A stretch of 22,053 bases of DNA from Alphaproteobacteria bacterium (lineage in GTDB: Bacteria > Pseudomonadota > Alphaproteobacteria > Rhizobiales > Devosiaceae), in the NCBI GenBank assembly GCA_018820005.1, contig JAHJOS010000427.1:1-22053 (forward strand). The letters are read 5' to 3'. The notes under the pieces were generated by a model. That model worked only from the letters and a program-made list of their open reading frames with translations, ran no database searches and was not told where the DNA came from. The translations under genes and the position numbers were made by a program. Shown piece by piece: positions 8,639 through 16,852 of the stretch (positions are counted from its first letter, which is position 1; each line of letters begins with the position of its first letter).

Positions 8639-9043
8639 TCAGCGCACCACGGGCGACGGGCTGGGCCCGACGCGGCCGGGACGTAGCGGACCGCCCTCGG
8701 GCAGCGCCGGTTCGAGCGTTTCCAGATAAGCCACGATGGCGGCCGCCTGGTCTGGGTCGAACGCGAACTGCGGCATGTCGGGATGGGCGGTTACGATGCC
8801 CTCCACCAAGGCTTCGCTTAGATCCTGAACGTCGTAGCGCAGGTGCAGATCGCGGAAATGCGGCGCCTGGGCCAGCGGGCTGTCGCCTGATGGCCCTGTG
8901 GCGTGGCAACCGGCGCAATTCATCTCGACCATGCTGCGGCCAACGGCCACCGGGTCATCATCCTGGGCCAGCACGAGACTGGCACCCGCCAGCGAGCAAA
9001 GACTGCCCGCCAGCAGCACCCCCAGCAGTCGGGACGCAATCAT
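8639..9043 (-). CDS. Small monohaem c-type cytochrome, exported
   Basis: A 134-aa protein with a Sec signal peptide (hydrophobic segment about residues 6-26, cleavage after LVLA) and one haem-attachment motif C43-A-G-C46-H47. Met90 in HPDMPQF is the likely second axial ligand. Length and layout fit class I cytochrome c, probably a periplasmic electron carrier; the partner is unknown. The C-terminus is Pro/Gly-rich. Its ATG overlaps the stop of the preceding host-attachment-family gene (ATGA at 9040-9043), so the two are probably translated in a coupled way. Why these two functions are joined is not clear from the sequence. Confidence 0.88.
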   Translation of the reverse strand: MIASRLLGVLLAGSLCSLAGASLVLAQDDDPVAVGRSMVEMNCAGCHATGPSGDSPLAQAPHFRDLHLRYDVQDLSEALVEGIVTAHPDMPQFAFDPDQAAAIVAYLETLEPALPEGGPLRPGRVGPSPSPVVR

Positions 9044-9438
9044 GCGGCCCGGATGGCCGCTTCCACATCACCCACAGCATGGCCGGTGAGATCCTTGGCA
9101 ATCTCGCCCAACAGCTTGGCTGACAATGCCTTGTGGTAATGCTTGCGCATCTCGCCCAGCGCCCGCGGCGCCGCGATGATGACGAGGCCATCGATCCGGC
9201 CCTCCAGCGCATCCTTGTTGAGGTGCTCGACGATCCCGGCGGAAAAGCCGTCTTCATTGGCCTGGCTCAAATCAGGATTGCCGGCGCTGTTCTGGCGCGA
9301 GCCACTGGCTTGGGCCTCAGCCACATGAGCATGCTCAAGCGGCGTCAGCTTCAACTCGGCTTCGTCGCCCGAATTGCGGAACAGGTTGAGCTTTTCGCCG
9401 TCGGCGACGGCGACTGTCGTGCCCTTGGGTAGCATCAT
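9040..9438 (-). CDS. Host-attachment family protein
   Basis: A 132-aa soluble protein with no signal peptide or membrane segment. It begins MMLPKGTTVAVADGEKLNLFRN and ends with conserved-looking segments GLVIIAAPRALGEMRKHYHKAL and IAKDLTGHAVGDVEAAI. This matches the small proteins annotated as 'protein required for attachment to host cells' (Host_attach family), common in Rhizobiales. The family is related in fold to archaeal release-factor/eRF1-like domains, and its biochemical role is unsettled. The start at 9438 has GGAG 7 nt upstream. An earlier in-frame start would extend the protein into Arg-rich sequence antisense to the SDR gene. It overlaps the cytochrome gene by 4 bp. Confidence 0.8.
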   Translation of the reverse strand: MMLPKGTTVAVADGEKLNLFRNSGDEAELKLTPLEHAHVAEAQASGSRQNSAGNPDLSQANEDGFSAGIVEHLNKDALEGRIDGLVIIAAPRALGEMRKHYHKALSAKLLGEIAKDLTGHAVGDVEAAIRAA

Positions 9439-9508
9439 TGGTAGTCTCCGAGGTTGGTGAAAAAAGTGGCGCGCTGCAGGCGATGGGATCATCGACCCCC
9501 GCTTTGAG

Positions 9509-10264
9509 TCAGGCTGCGCTCCAGCCCTTATCGACCGGAAGCACGGCGCCATTAAGGTAGCACGCCGCATCCGACGCCAGAAACAGCACCGCCTGGGCGA
9601 TATCGACGGGCTCCAGCATGCCCGGATTGCTGGCATGATAGGGCCCCAGCCGCGCCAGAGCCGCCTGGTCGAGCGCGCTCGCGTCAACGCTGGCCATGAT
9701 ATTGGTGCTCACGCCACCTACGGCCAGCGCGTTGCAGCGTAAGCCATCCCTGCCATATTGATAGGCCGTGCTTTTGGTCAGCCCGATCAGCGCATGCTTT
9801 GAAGCGGTATAGGCCGCGCCAGCCGCGCCGCCGCCAATGGCCGCCACCGAGGCGATATTGACGATCGATCCGCCCCCCTGCGCCAGCATCAGGGGCACTG
9901 CGCGCCGCATCGCATACATGGGCCCATCAACATTGACGGACATGCAGCGCCGCCAGGTGGCATTGTCTACCTCGGCAACCGAGGCGAACAGATCCATCAC
10001 GCCGGCATTGTTGACCAGGATGTCAATGCGCCCGAACTCGGCAATCGCCCGGTCGATCATGGCGACGCAATCGGCTTCTTCGGCCACATTGCCCGTCATG
10101 CCGATGATGCCGCCACCGATGTCGCGCACCGCCGCCTCGATGGCCGCTTCGTGCCAGTCGACGGCCACCACCTTGGCCCCCTCGGCAACAAAAAGCCGGG
10201 CGATCGCCAGGCCAATGCCCGACCCTGCCCCCGTCACAACCGCTACCTTGTCCTTGATCTGCAT
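9509..10264 (-). CDS. SDR-family NAD(P)-dependent oxidoreductase
   Basis: A 251-aa classical short-chain dehydrogenase/reductase with a Rossmann fold. It shows the nucleotide motif TGAGSGIG (11-18), NNAG at 85-88, and the catalytic tetrad Asn111, Ser139, Tyr152 and Lys156 (YTASK). The Asp36 after the second beta strand (VVAVD) favours NAD over NADP. The usual Pro-Gly after the substrate loop (NAIAPG) reads NALAVGG, a Pro-to-Val change. The start is supported by GGAGG 5 nt upstream. It sits 90 bp downstream of the ThuA terminator, so it probably has its own promoter. Substrate is unknown; neighbouring ROK and ThuA genes make a sugar or polyol possible. Confidence 0.9.
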   Translation of the reverse strand: MQIKDKVAVVTGAGSGIGLAIARLFVAEGAKVVAVDWHEAAIEAAVRDIGGGIIGMTGNVAEEADCVAMIDRAIAEFGRIDILVNNAGVMDLFASVAEVDNATWRRCMSVNVDGPMYAMRRAVPLMLAQGGGSIVNIASVAAIGGGAAGAAYTASKHALIGLTKSTAYQYGRDGLRCNALAVGGVSTNIMASVDASALDQAALARLGPYHASNPGMLEPVDIAQAVLFLASDAACYLNGAVLPVDKGWSAA

Positions 10265-10347
10265 GACTGCCTCCGCATGGTGCAGAGCCAGACTAGGCCG
10301 GGAGGCGTTGATCCACCTTGATGCAGGTCAAGTTCGCATGGACCAAG

Positions 10348-10377
10348 AAAAAAGCGGCGCGCCAGAGGGCGCGCCGC
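10348..10377 (-). terminator. Rho-independent terminator after the ThuA gene
   Basis: On the minus strand a perfect 10-bp GC stem (GCGGCGCGCC / GGCGCGCCGC) with loop CTCT is followed by six T and then CTT. It lies 9 bp after the ThuA stop and separates the ROK-ThuA unit from the SDR gene. Confidence 0.9.
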
Positions 10378-10386
10378 AGCATTGGA

Positions 10387-11028
10387 TCAGCGCGCGGCCC
10401 AGTTCAGCCCGCGGCGCAGAATGGTGGCCATCTCCGGCACGGCAAATTCGGACGAAACATGGCCCAGCGCCGAATAGAACACCCGGCCGGCGCCATGCTT
10501 GCGCTTCCACACCACCGGCATGGTCACGCCATTGATCCAGCTGGCGTGCTCGCCATTGAAGGTCGTGGTCGCCAGCACCTCGTTGGAGGGGTCGACATGC
10601 ATGTAATACTGCTCGGAGTGGTAGGGGAAACTCTTCACGCCTTCCATCACCGGATCATCGGGCCGGGTGATGTCGACGCGGTAGTCGATGATATTGCCCG
10701 GGTGCGCCACCCACTGCCCGCCCACCATGAACTGATAGTCCACCGCCTCGCGGAACGCGTCGCCCATGCCGCCATGAAAGCCGCCCAGGCCGACGCCGCC
10801 TTCGACCGCGGCGGTCAGATTGGCCAGTTCTTCCTTTTCGATCTTGCTCATGGTGAAGATCGGCACGATCAGGCTGAGATCCTTGATCGCCGGATCGGCA
10901 AAGGCTTCGGTGGTGTCTTCGACATAAACCTTGAAGCCGTCTTCCTCGAGCCAACCCTGGATGATGCGGGCGCACTGTTCCGGCTCATGGCCGCTCCATC
11001 CACCCCAGACTATCAGTGCTTCACGCAT
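10387..11028 (-). CDS. ThuA domain-containing protein
   Basis: A 213-aa cytoplasmic protein of the ThuA (trehalose utilisation) family, which has a class I glutamine-amidotransferase-like fold. Conserved-looking features are ALIVWGGWSGHEPEQ at the N-terminus, GGFHGGMGD (82-90, His85), and MPVVWKRKHGAGRVFYSALGH near the C-terminus. The start at 11028 has GAGGAG 7 nt upstream; an in-frame ATG at 11049 lacks this. It follows the second ROK gene by 54 bp and ends in a strong terminator, so the two form a small unit. In rhizobia ThuA acts with ThuB in disaccharide catabolism, but no ThuB partner is here, and the reaction of this copy is not known. Confidence 0.87.
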   Translation of the reverse strand: MREALIVWGGWSGHEPEQCARIIQGWLEEDGFKVYVEDTTEAFADPAIKDLSLIVPIFTMSKIEKEELANLTAAVEGGVGLGGFHGGMGDAFREAVDYQFMVGGQWVAHPGNIIDYRVDITRPDDPVMEGVKSFPYHSEQYYMHVDPSNEVLATTTFNGEHASWINGVTMPVVWKRKHGAGRVFYSALGHVSSEFAVPEMATILRRGLNWAAR

Positions 11029-11082
11029 GGCTATTCTCCTCAGATGCAATGCACCGGCGCCAGGGCCGGCTCGGTTTACGCG

Positions 11083-12294
11083 TTATTGTGCGGCCCGGCG
11101 TGCCGGACCGGTCGTGCCCCAGGGTGACCCATAGAGCTCGCCAAGCGCCACGGCGGCTGCGCCGCGCGCCCAGGTCTGGTCATCGACGTCGTCGATGACG
11201 ATTTCAGCCAGCTTGGCCAGTGGCGCGGGAATGGCATTGGCAAAGGCCTGACGCAAAGGCCCCAGCAAATGCTCGCCCAGCGCCAGAGTTGATCCCACCA
11301 CAATCACCCGGTGCGGCGCAAACAGCGCCACCAGATTGGCGATGGCGATGCCCAGCGCTGCGCCGGCCCGCGCCGCTGCGGCGCGCAGCGTTTCATCGCC
11401 CGCTTCGGCGCGCCCGCGCACCTGCGCCATGCCCTGGCCCAGTTGCATGGCCTCGGCAATGGAAGGGTCACCATGGCTGCCATTCAGGATCGCCCGCTCG
11501 CTGGCGATATCGGCCAGCTTGATGGCATTGTCGCCGCCGGCGCCCATGATCATGTCGCCCAGCGTCAGGCTGAGGCCGCGCGCGCCGCGAAACAGCTGCC
11601 CGTTGTGCATCACGCCCAGCCCCAGGGTTTCCTCGATCGCCACCAGCACGAAGTCATCAAGGTCGCGCGCCTGACCAAACCAGTGCTCGGCCATGGTGAT
11701 GGCGTTGGCATCGCTTTCCACAATGGTGGCAATGCCCAGTCGGCTGGCGATAGCGGCATGCAGCGACACATCGGCATCGCGCAGCACGCCGCTCGACAGC
11801 ACCTTGCCTGTGCCATGCTCGATAATGCCAGGCAGCGACAGCGCAATGGTGTTGATCTGGTTCAGGCCCAGCCCGGCATCGCGCACACAGCGGCGCACGC
11901 CATCCTCCACCAGATCAACGATAACCTCGGTCGGCAGGCGGTCCACCCGCACCGGCAGCACCAGGCTTGCCAGCACATCGCCCTCAAAATTGGTCGCGGC
12001 AAAGACAATGCGGTTCGACGCAATCTTGGCGCCGACCACCCAGGCCGCATTCGGATTGAGCGCCAGCATCACCCGGGGCCGCCCCCGCAGCGTCTGGCTG
12101 CGGATATCGCCTTCGTGCTGCACGGTGATCAGACCATCATCGAGCAATGATGCAGTGATCGCCGACACCGTAGTCGCCGACAGATCAGTGCGCTCGCCGA
12201 TCTCTACCCGAGCGATGGCGCCACGCCGCCGGATGGTGTCGAGCACGAGAAAGCGGTTGATCGCCCGCATCAGTTCGGGGTCGGCGGTCTTCAT
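11083..12294 (-). CDS. ROK-family regulator lacking the zinc-binding cysteines
   Basis: About 403 aa. The N-terminal winged helix (LMRAINRFLVLDTIRRRGAIARVEIGERTDLSATTVSAI) is followed by a ROK sugar-binding domain, with SLPGIIE, VESDANAITMAEHWFG and VIVVGSTLALGEHLL. The segment that in ROK proteins carries a His and the CxCGxxGC zinc site reads LGDMIMGAGGDNAIKLADIASERAI instead, with no Cys and Asp in place of His. The ATG at 12294 is preferred; the frame extends to a TTG at 12339 that lacks support. It is followed by the ThuA gene, which it probably regulates. AT-rich DNA at 12320-12355 is the likely promoter and operator area. Confidence 0.85.
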   Translation of the reverse strand: MKTADPELMRAINRFLVLDTIRRRGAIARVEIGERTDLSATTVSAITASLLDDGLITVQHEGDIRSQTLRGRPRVMLALNPNAAWVVGAKIASNRIVFAATNFEGDVLASLVLPVRVDRLPTEVIVDLVEDGVRRCVRDAGLGLNQINTIALSLPGIIEHGTGKVLSSGVLRDADVSLHAAIASRLGIATIVESDANAITMAEHWFGQARDLDDFVLVAIEETLGLGVMHNGQLFRGARGLSLTLGDMIMGAGGDNAIKLADIASERAILNGSHGDPSIAEAMQLGQGMAQVRGRAEAGDETLRAAAARAGAALGIAIANLVALFAPHRVIVVGSTLALGEHLLGPLRQAFANAIPAPLAKLAEIVIDDVDDQTWARGAAAVALGELYGSPWGTTGPARRAAQ

Positions 12295-12497
12295 GACGAC
12301 GGGGGCTCTTTGGCGGGACCGAATTAAATCGGGATACAAAATAACTGGGGCAGTTGTAGAGCCTGCCTGCCCGCCAAGGCAAGGACAATTCGCGCGCCGT
12401 TAAGGCATCGGCAGCATCAGGGCGTTAGCCTGCGCCACCATGATTTGGCCTTTCTGACCGCCTACCGGCAGGCACTGTTTTGTTTCAGGATTGCACC

Positions 12498-12983
12498 ATG
12501 ACCGTTTCGCGCCCCTTCAAGTCGGCCATTCTGCCCATCGCCGCCCTTGCCGCCGGCCTCACCCTGGCCGCCTGCAGCATGGGAGGAAACTCTGGCGGCA
12601 TTGCCCTGGCGCCCGCGCTCGCCGCGCGGATGGATCAGCCTGGCGCCCGGCTTGATGCCGATCAGGCCATCGCCATGATCAACGCCTATCGCGCCACCAC
12701 GGGCATGCCGGCCCTCGCCCATGATGTCGGGCTCGACGGCACTGCCCAGGCCCTGGCCAATGAATATGCCAGCACCGGCACGCCCCCCAAGACACCCCAG
12801 GAACTGGCCGGCATGAAGCTGAGCGCCGGCTACGCCACCTTTGCCGAAACCTTCTCGGGCTGGCGCAACAATCCGGCCGACGCGGCGGGCCTCACCGCCA
12901 ATGCCACCAAGGCCGGTGTCGCCGCCACCTTCAGCGGCACCTCCACCTATGGCACGCATTGGGTGCTGGTCCTTGCCCGCTGA
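12498..12983 (+). CDS. CAP-domain (SCP/PR-1-like) lipoprotein
   Basis: A 161-aa protein with a lipoprotein signal: basic start, hydrophobic run (residues 10-24) and lipobox LAAC, with Cys26 as the lipidated residue. The rest resembles the bacterial CAP domain: AIAMINAYRATTGMPALAHDVGLDGTAQALANEYA, then FAETFSG and the closing strand GTHWVLVLAR. A role at the envelope is expected, but bacterial CAP proteins have no general defined activity. The ATG at 12498 has CAGGA just upstream; the frame begins at a TTG at 12480 without support. Its 3' end overlaps the TusA-like gene. Confidence 0.82.
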   Translation: MTVSRPFKSAILPIAALAAGLTLAACSMGGNSGGIALAPALAARMDQPGARLDADQAIAMINAYRATTGMPALAHDVGLDGTAQALANEYASTGTPPKTPQELAGMKLSAGYATFAETFSGWRNNPADAAGLTANATKAGVAATFSGTSTYGTHWVLVLAR

Positions 12984-13212
12984 AACCTCTGCCGAAACCA
13001 TTGACGCACGCGGGCTCAAATGCCCGCTGCCGGTGCTCAGGATGGAAAAGCGCCTGACGGCCCTGCCGCCGGGTGCACAACTGCTGGTGCTCGCCACCGA
13101 TCCAATGGCCCGCATCGATATCCCGCTATACTGCCGCCAGCATAAGCATGGCTGCACCGTCGCCAGCGACGGCGACGTCTTGCACTTTGATATCGTGGTG
13201 GGCGGCGCCTGA
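12973..13212 (+). CDS. TusA-family sulfurtransferase-like protein
   Basis: A small cytoplasmic protein of about 79 aa with the TusA signature DARGLKCPLPVLRMEKRL, with Cys17 as the persulfide-carrying residue. LPPGAQLLVLATDPMARIDIP and a C-terminal strand follow. The family relays sulfur, for example in tRNA thiolation or other sulfur-transfer steps. The start is uncertain. A TTG at 12973 gives a typical N-terminus and an 11-nt overlap with the CAP gene. An ATG at 12949 would add eight residues and a 35-nt overlap. Neither has a strong ribosome-binding site, so translation may depend on coupling to the CAP gene. Confidence 0.82.
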   Translation: MPAETSAETIDARGLKCPLPVLRMEKRLTALPPGAQLLVLATDPMARIDIPLYCRQHKHGCTVASDGDVLHFDIVVGGA

Positions 13213-13221
13213 CGCCCTCGC

Positions 13222-14421
13222 TTAGCGGCTCAGGCTCGGTCGCGGCTGCGGGAACGGCACATTGCCCACGGCGGCTGCGGGCAGGCCCGGCCGCAAATCG
13301 CCGCCAAGCGCGGCCTGATCGGCTGGCGCCGCAAACTGCGGCTCGTGCGCCGGACGGGGCCGTGGCAGGCTGACCCCGGTGACCAGACGCCCCAGGTCAG
13401 TTGCCACATAGGCCCGCGGCACCACCACATCATTGAGATAGCTAGGCTCGCCCTTGAGCCCCATCGGAAACGCCGCCTGTTGGGCCGCGACATAGGCCTT
13501 GGCCTGCTTGCCACAGATCATCGCGGTCATGTCGACCGGCGGCGACCCGGGATTGTCGGCCAGCGTCAGTACCGTCTGCCCGTTCGGCTGCGCCGATCCC
13601 GACAGCCCCTTGAGCACCAGTTCGGCCGCGCGCTCATTGCGCTCGCGCGCCGATGAGCCGCCCAGCACCACCGCCAACATGCGCCGCCCATTACGCTCGA
13701 CGGTGACCACCATATTGAGGCCCGAGGCGCAGACATAGCCGGTCTTCATGCCCGTCGTGCCGGCGAAACTGGTCAGCAGCTCGTTGTTGGATTCCAGCTT
13801 GGCCTTGCCCAGCTGCACCACATCGGTGCCGAACATGGGCAGGTACTGCGGAAAGCTCTGCTGGATATAGAGCGCCAGCACCGCCAGGTCGCGTGCTGAC
13901 GTATATTGGCCCGGATCATGCAACCCATTGGGATTAGTGAAATGGGTGGCATTTAGGCCCATTCGGCTAGCCACATCGTTCATCTTTGCCACAAAGCCGG
14001 CCTCGTCGCCTCCCACGGTCTCGGCGATGGCCATGGCCACGTCATTGGCCGATTTGACCAGCATGACATAAAGCGCATCCTTGAGCGTCAACCCACTACC
14101 CACCGGCAGGCCCGACTTGGATGGCGCCTGGGCAACAGCCTTCTTGGACAGCACGACCGGCGTATCGAGTGTCACTGTCCCCTTGGCGATCTCCTCGAAT
14201 GCCACATAGGCCGTCATCATCTTGGTCAACGACGCCGGATGCCAGGGCTGCCCGGCGTCATCGGCATAGAGCACGGCCAGATTGTCCATATCCACCAGCA
14301 GCATCGGATTGGCGGCAACACTGCCCAGGCCTAGGCAGCTCAACACGATGGCGAGGACAATACGGCGAACGAGCAACAAGGGGCTGGCTCCGGCAGAAAA
14401 ACGGGACGGGTGGGGAAACAT
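13222..14421 (-). CDS. D-alanyl-D-alanine carboxypeptidase (penicillin-binding, S11 type)
   Basis: A 399-aa periplasmic enzyme that trims the terminal D-Ala of peptidoglycan stem peptides. An N-terminal hydrophobic segment (residues 15-36) acts as signal. The three active-site motifs of the family are clear: SLTK with catalytic Ser64 and Lys67, SAN (124-126) and KTG (226-228). A C-terminal region beyond the core is rich in Pro and Arg (SLPRPRPAHEPQ, PFPQPRPSL) and has no obvious amphipathic anchor. It is convergent with the TusA-like gene (9 bp between stops) and divergent from the SNase-like gene. Confidence 0.92.
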   Translation of the reverse strand: MFPHPSRFSAGASPLLLVRRIVLAIVLSCLGLGSVAANPMLLVDMDNLAVLYADDAGQPWHPASLTKMMTAYVAFEEIAKGTVTLDTPVVLSKKAVAQAPSKSGLPVGSGLTLKDALYVMLVKSANDVAMAIAETVGGDEAGFVAKMNDVASRMGLNATHFTNPNGLHDPGQYTSARDLAVLALYIQQSFPQYLPMFGTDVVQLGKAKLESNNELLTSFAGTTGMKTGYVCASGLNMVVTVERNGRRMLAVVLGGSSARERNERAAELVLKGLSGSAQPNGQTVLTLADNPGSPPVDMTAMICGKQAKAYVAAQQAAFPMGLKGEPSYLNDVVVPRAYVATDLGRLVTGVSLPRPRPAHEPQFAAPADQAALGGDLRPGLPAAAVGNVPFPQPRPSLSR

Positions 14422-14527
14422 CGGCCTCTCTTACCAGCGCCCGACCGCCGGCTCAAGGAAACCCCGCCCTGCTGACGGCCTTTTGAACTTTTCCGCTTCG
14501 TAATGATTTTTTGCCGCATTGTGGTGC

Positions 14528-15367
14528 ATGGTGAACGAAATCTCATCGGGGCCCGATTTGCTCAACACGCGCCTAGTTCACCTCGCCACGCTGGCCGCAC
14601 TCTCATCGGTGTCGGCCGGCGCGTCTGCCTGTGCCGATCTCACCATGGCGCCGGGTGGCATCGTCGTGCAGGTCACCGATGGCGATACCGTGGTCCTCAA
14701 CGATGGGCGCATCATCCGCATGATCGGCACCCAGGCACCCAAACTCTCGCTCGGACGCGACGATGTCGCCGACTGGCCGCAGGCCGAAGAGTCAAAACAG
14801 GCGCTGACGGCCATGGTAATGTCCAAGCCGGTGCAGCTCGGTTTTGGCGGCGAGCGACGCGACCGGCATGGGCGAGTACTGGCCCATGTGTTTGTCGATA
14901 CGCCCGAAGGCATGGTCTGGGCACAGCAGGCCATGGTCTCCACCGGTCTGGCCCGCGTCTACTCCTTTCCGGACAATCGCAAATGTCTCGATTTGTTGTT
15001 CGCCGCAGAAGGGCGGGCGCGCCTGTCCGGCCTTGGCATCTGGAGCGATCCCTATTACAGCATTCGAACGGCGGACATGCCTGCAGCCCTGCTCGACAGG
15101 GTGGGGCATTACGAACTTGTCGAAGGGCGAATTTTGCTGGCCGAGAGCCGGAGCGGGCGGGTCTATCTCAATTTTGGCCGGTCCTGGAAACAGGACTTTA
15201 CGGCGGTGGTCGAGGCACCTGCCCTCCGGCTTTTCGCCGAGGCGGGCCTTGATCCTTTGGTGCTCGACGGCGCGTATGTGCGCATAAGAGGATGGGTGGA
15301 TGATCGGGATGGTCCACGCATCGAAATAACCCATCCCGAACAGATCGAGGTTCTGGCAACACGATGA
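14528..15367 (+). CDS. Thermonuclease-family (SNase-fold) protein with altered active site
   Basis: A 279-aa protein with an N-terminal hydrophobic stretch (about 14-36), probably exported, then an SNase-type OB fold: VTDGDTVVLNDGRIIRMIG (50-67) and RDRHGRVLAHVFV (111-123). By alignment to staphylococcal nuclease, Arg64 and Arg116 match catalytic Arg35 and Arg87, and Asp53 matches calcium ligand Asp21. However, the DxPE motif reads QAPK, so Asp40 is Gln69 and the general base Glu43 is Lys72. Nuclease activity is therefore doubtful. The C-terminal half (about 165-275) looks like a further beta-rich domain of unknown role. The start is uncertain: ATG at 14528, with a TTG upstream at 14519. Its stop overlaps the start of the M48 gene (ATGA). 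Confidence 0.83.
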   Translation: MVNEISSGPDLLNTRLVHLATLAALSSVSAGASACADLTMAPGGIVVQVTDGDTVVLNDGRIIRMIGTQAPKLSLGRDDVADWPQAEESKQALTAMVMSKPVQLGFGGERRDRHGRVLAHVFVDTPEGMVWAQQAMVSTGLARVYSFPDNRKCLDLLFAAEGRARLSGLGIWSDPYYSIRTADMPAALLDRVGHYELVEGRILLAESRSGRVYLNFGRSWKQDFTAVVEAPALRLFAEAGLDPLVLDGAYVRIRGWVDDRDGPRIEITHPEQIEVLATR

Positions 15368-16839
15368 TGGCCACCGGGATTATTGCCAAGGGTTTGCGCA
15401 GCGCAATGCTCGCGGTGTCGATATCAGCGCTGTCGGCCTGTACGACGCTGCCCGGGTCCAACATTGCCATCAGCCAGACCGGCGATCGGCCGGCGCCCAC
15501 TGTTGTTACACAGGGCACCGACGATGCCTCAGTCGGCAGTCGCGAACATCCGCGCATCGTTGCCGCCTATGGTGGCGTTTATTCCGATCGCCCGGCCGAG
15601 ATCATGGTCGCCCGCATCGTCGGTCGCCTGCTGGCAGCTGCTGACCAGCCCAATGCCCAGTTCCAGGTCACCATTCTGGACACCTCCGAAGTCAACGCCT
15701 TCGCCCTGCCCGGCGGCTATATCTATGTGACACGTGGCATTCTGGCATTGGCCAGCGACACCAGCGAACTCGCGGCCGTTCTAGCCCACGAAATCGCCCA
15801 CGTGACCCTGCGGCACGCCCGCGCGCGCACGGACCGCACCCGAACCACCGAGATCGTTGATCGTGTCATCACCGGCGTCTTTGGCGGCGACACCTCCACC
15901 GACGCCACTGCCAACCGCACCCGCCAGTCCATGGCGACCTTTGGCCAGCAGCAGGAGCTCGAAGCAGACCGCGAAGGCATCAAATATGCCGGCAAGGCCG
16001 GCTATGACCCGCAGGCCGCCGCGCGCTTCCTCAGCGTCATGAGCCGCTTTGCCACCTTCTCGGCCGGTTCGGGCAACAACCAGGAAGGGTTCCTGTCGTC
16101 CCACCCCTCAACGCCTGCCCGCATCCAGAAGGCCATCGAGACGGCGACGTCCATGTTTGGTCAGGGTGACATGGGTGAAGTGGACCGTGACGGATATCTG
16201 GCGTCCATCTCCGGCCTGACGTTTGGCGACAGCCCGGCACAGGGCTCCATCATTGGCCGCCGCTTCATCAACCCCGGTGCCAAGTTCACCTTCACCGTGC
16301 CGGCGGGCTATACATTGCAAAGCGCTCAAAGTGCCGTGGTCGGTGTTGCCGGCGATGGCGAGGCGGTGCGCTTTGACAGTGCGGACGTGCAGGCCAATGT
16401 CAGCCTGACCGACTATCTCAAGTCCGGCTGGATCGCCGGTCTCAAGGCCGAAAGCGTCACCAGCAAGACCGTCAATGGCATGGAAATGGCCAGTGGCCTG
16501 GCCCAGACCGACCAGTGGTTCTTCCGCGTCTCGGTGATGCGTCTCAACGGCCAGGTCTATCGCTTTATCTTTGCGGCGAAATCGGACAGCGCCCGGTTTG
16601 CCCAAGGCGCCGAGGCGACCGTGGCCAGTTTCCGCCCCACTACATCGGCCGATATGAACGACATCCGCAAGGTAGCCGTCACCATCGTCACGGCACGCTC
16701 CGGCGACACCGCCGATTCCCTGGCCAAACGGATGGCCTCGCTCAGCCGTGGCACCGAACTTTTCTATATCATCAACGACCTCTTCCCCGGCGATCCCGTG
16801 ATGCCAGGAGAGAAGTACAAGCTCGTCGCGCTGCAGTAG
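15364..16839 (+). CDS. M48-family metalloprotease lipoprotein (BepA/YfgC-like) with C-terminal LysM-like segment
   Basis: A 491-aa protein with a lipoprotein signal (lipobox LSAC, Cys26). The M48 zinc-protease domain follows, with H142-E143-I-A-H146 and the third ligand Glu200 in ELEADREG. SSHPSTPARIQKA is typical of periplasmic M48 proteases of the BepA/LoiP group, which act in outer-membrane protein quality control. A linker and beta-rich domain span about 290-430. The C-terminal 60 residues (VTARSGDTADSLAKRM ... INDLFPGDPVMPGEKYKLV) resemble a LysM-like unit, suggesting peptidoglycan contact. It overlaps the SNase-like gene by 4 bp, so the two are probably made together. Confidence 0.9.
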   Translation: MMATGIIAKGLRSAMLAVSISALSACTTLPGSNIAISQTGDRPAPTVVTQGTDDASVGSREHPRIVAAYGGVYSDRPAEIMVARIVGRLLAAADQPNAQFQVTILDTSEVNAFALPGGYIYVTRGILALASDTSELAAVLAHEIAHVTLRHARARTDRTRTTEIVDRVITGVFGGDTSTDATANRTRQSMATFGQQQELEADREGIKYAGKAGYDPQAAARFLSVMSRFATFSAGSGNNQEGFLSSHPSTPARIQKAIETATSMFGQGDMGEVDRDGYLASISGLTFGDSPAQGSIIGRRFINPGAKFTFTVPAGYTLQSAQSAVVGVAGDGEAVRFDSADVQANVSLTDYLKSGWIAGLKAESVTSKTVNGMEMASGLAQTDQWFFRVSVMRLNGQVYRFIFAAKSDSARFAQGAEATVASFRPTTSADMNDIRKVAVTIVTARSGDTADSLAKRMASLSRGTELFYIINDLFPGDPVMPGEKYKLVALQ

Positions 16840-16852
16840 CGCGCCGGGCAGC

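Noticed and set aside
11310..12150. Plus-strand frame of 279 codons
   Set aside because: Antisense to the second ROK gene; His/Gln-rich antisense composition, no domain.
12462..13157. Minus-strand frame of 231 codons, Gly-rich
   Set aside because: Antisense to the CAP and TusA-like genes, both of which have clear signatures.
14503..15252. Plus-strand frame of 249 codons overlapping the SNase-like gene
   Set aside because: Arg/Gly-rich out-of-frame translation; the SNase-like frame has a signal segment and family motifs.
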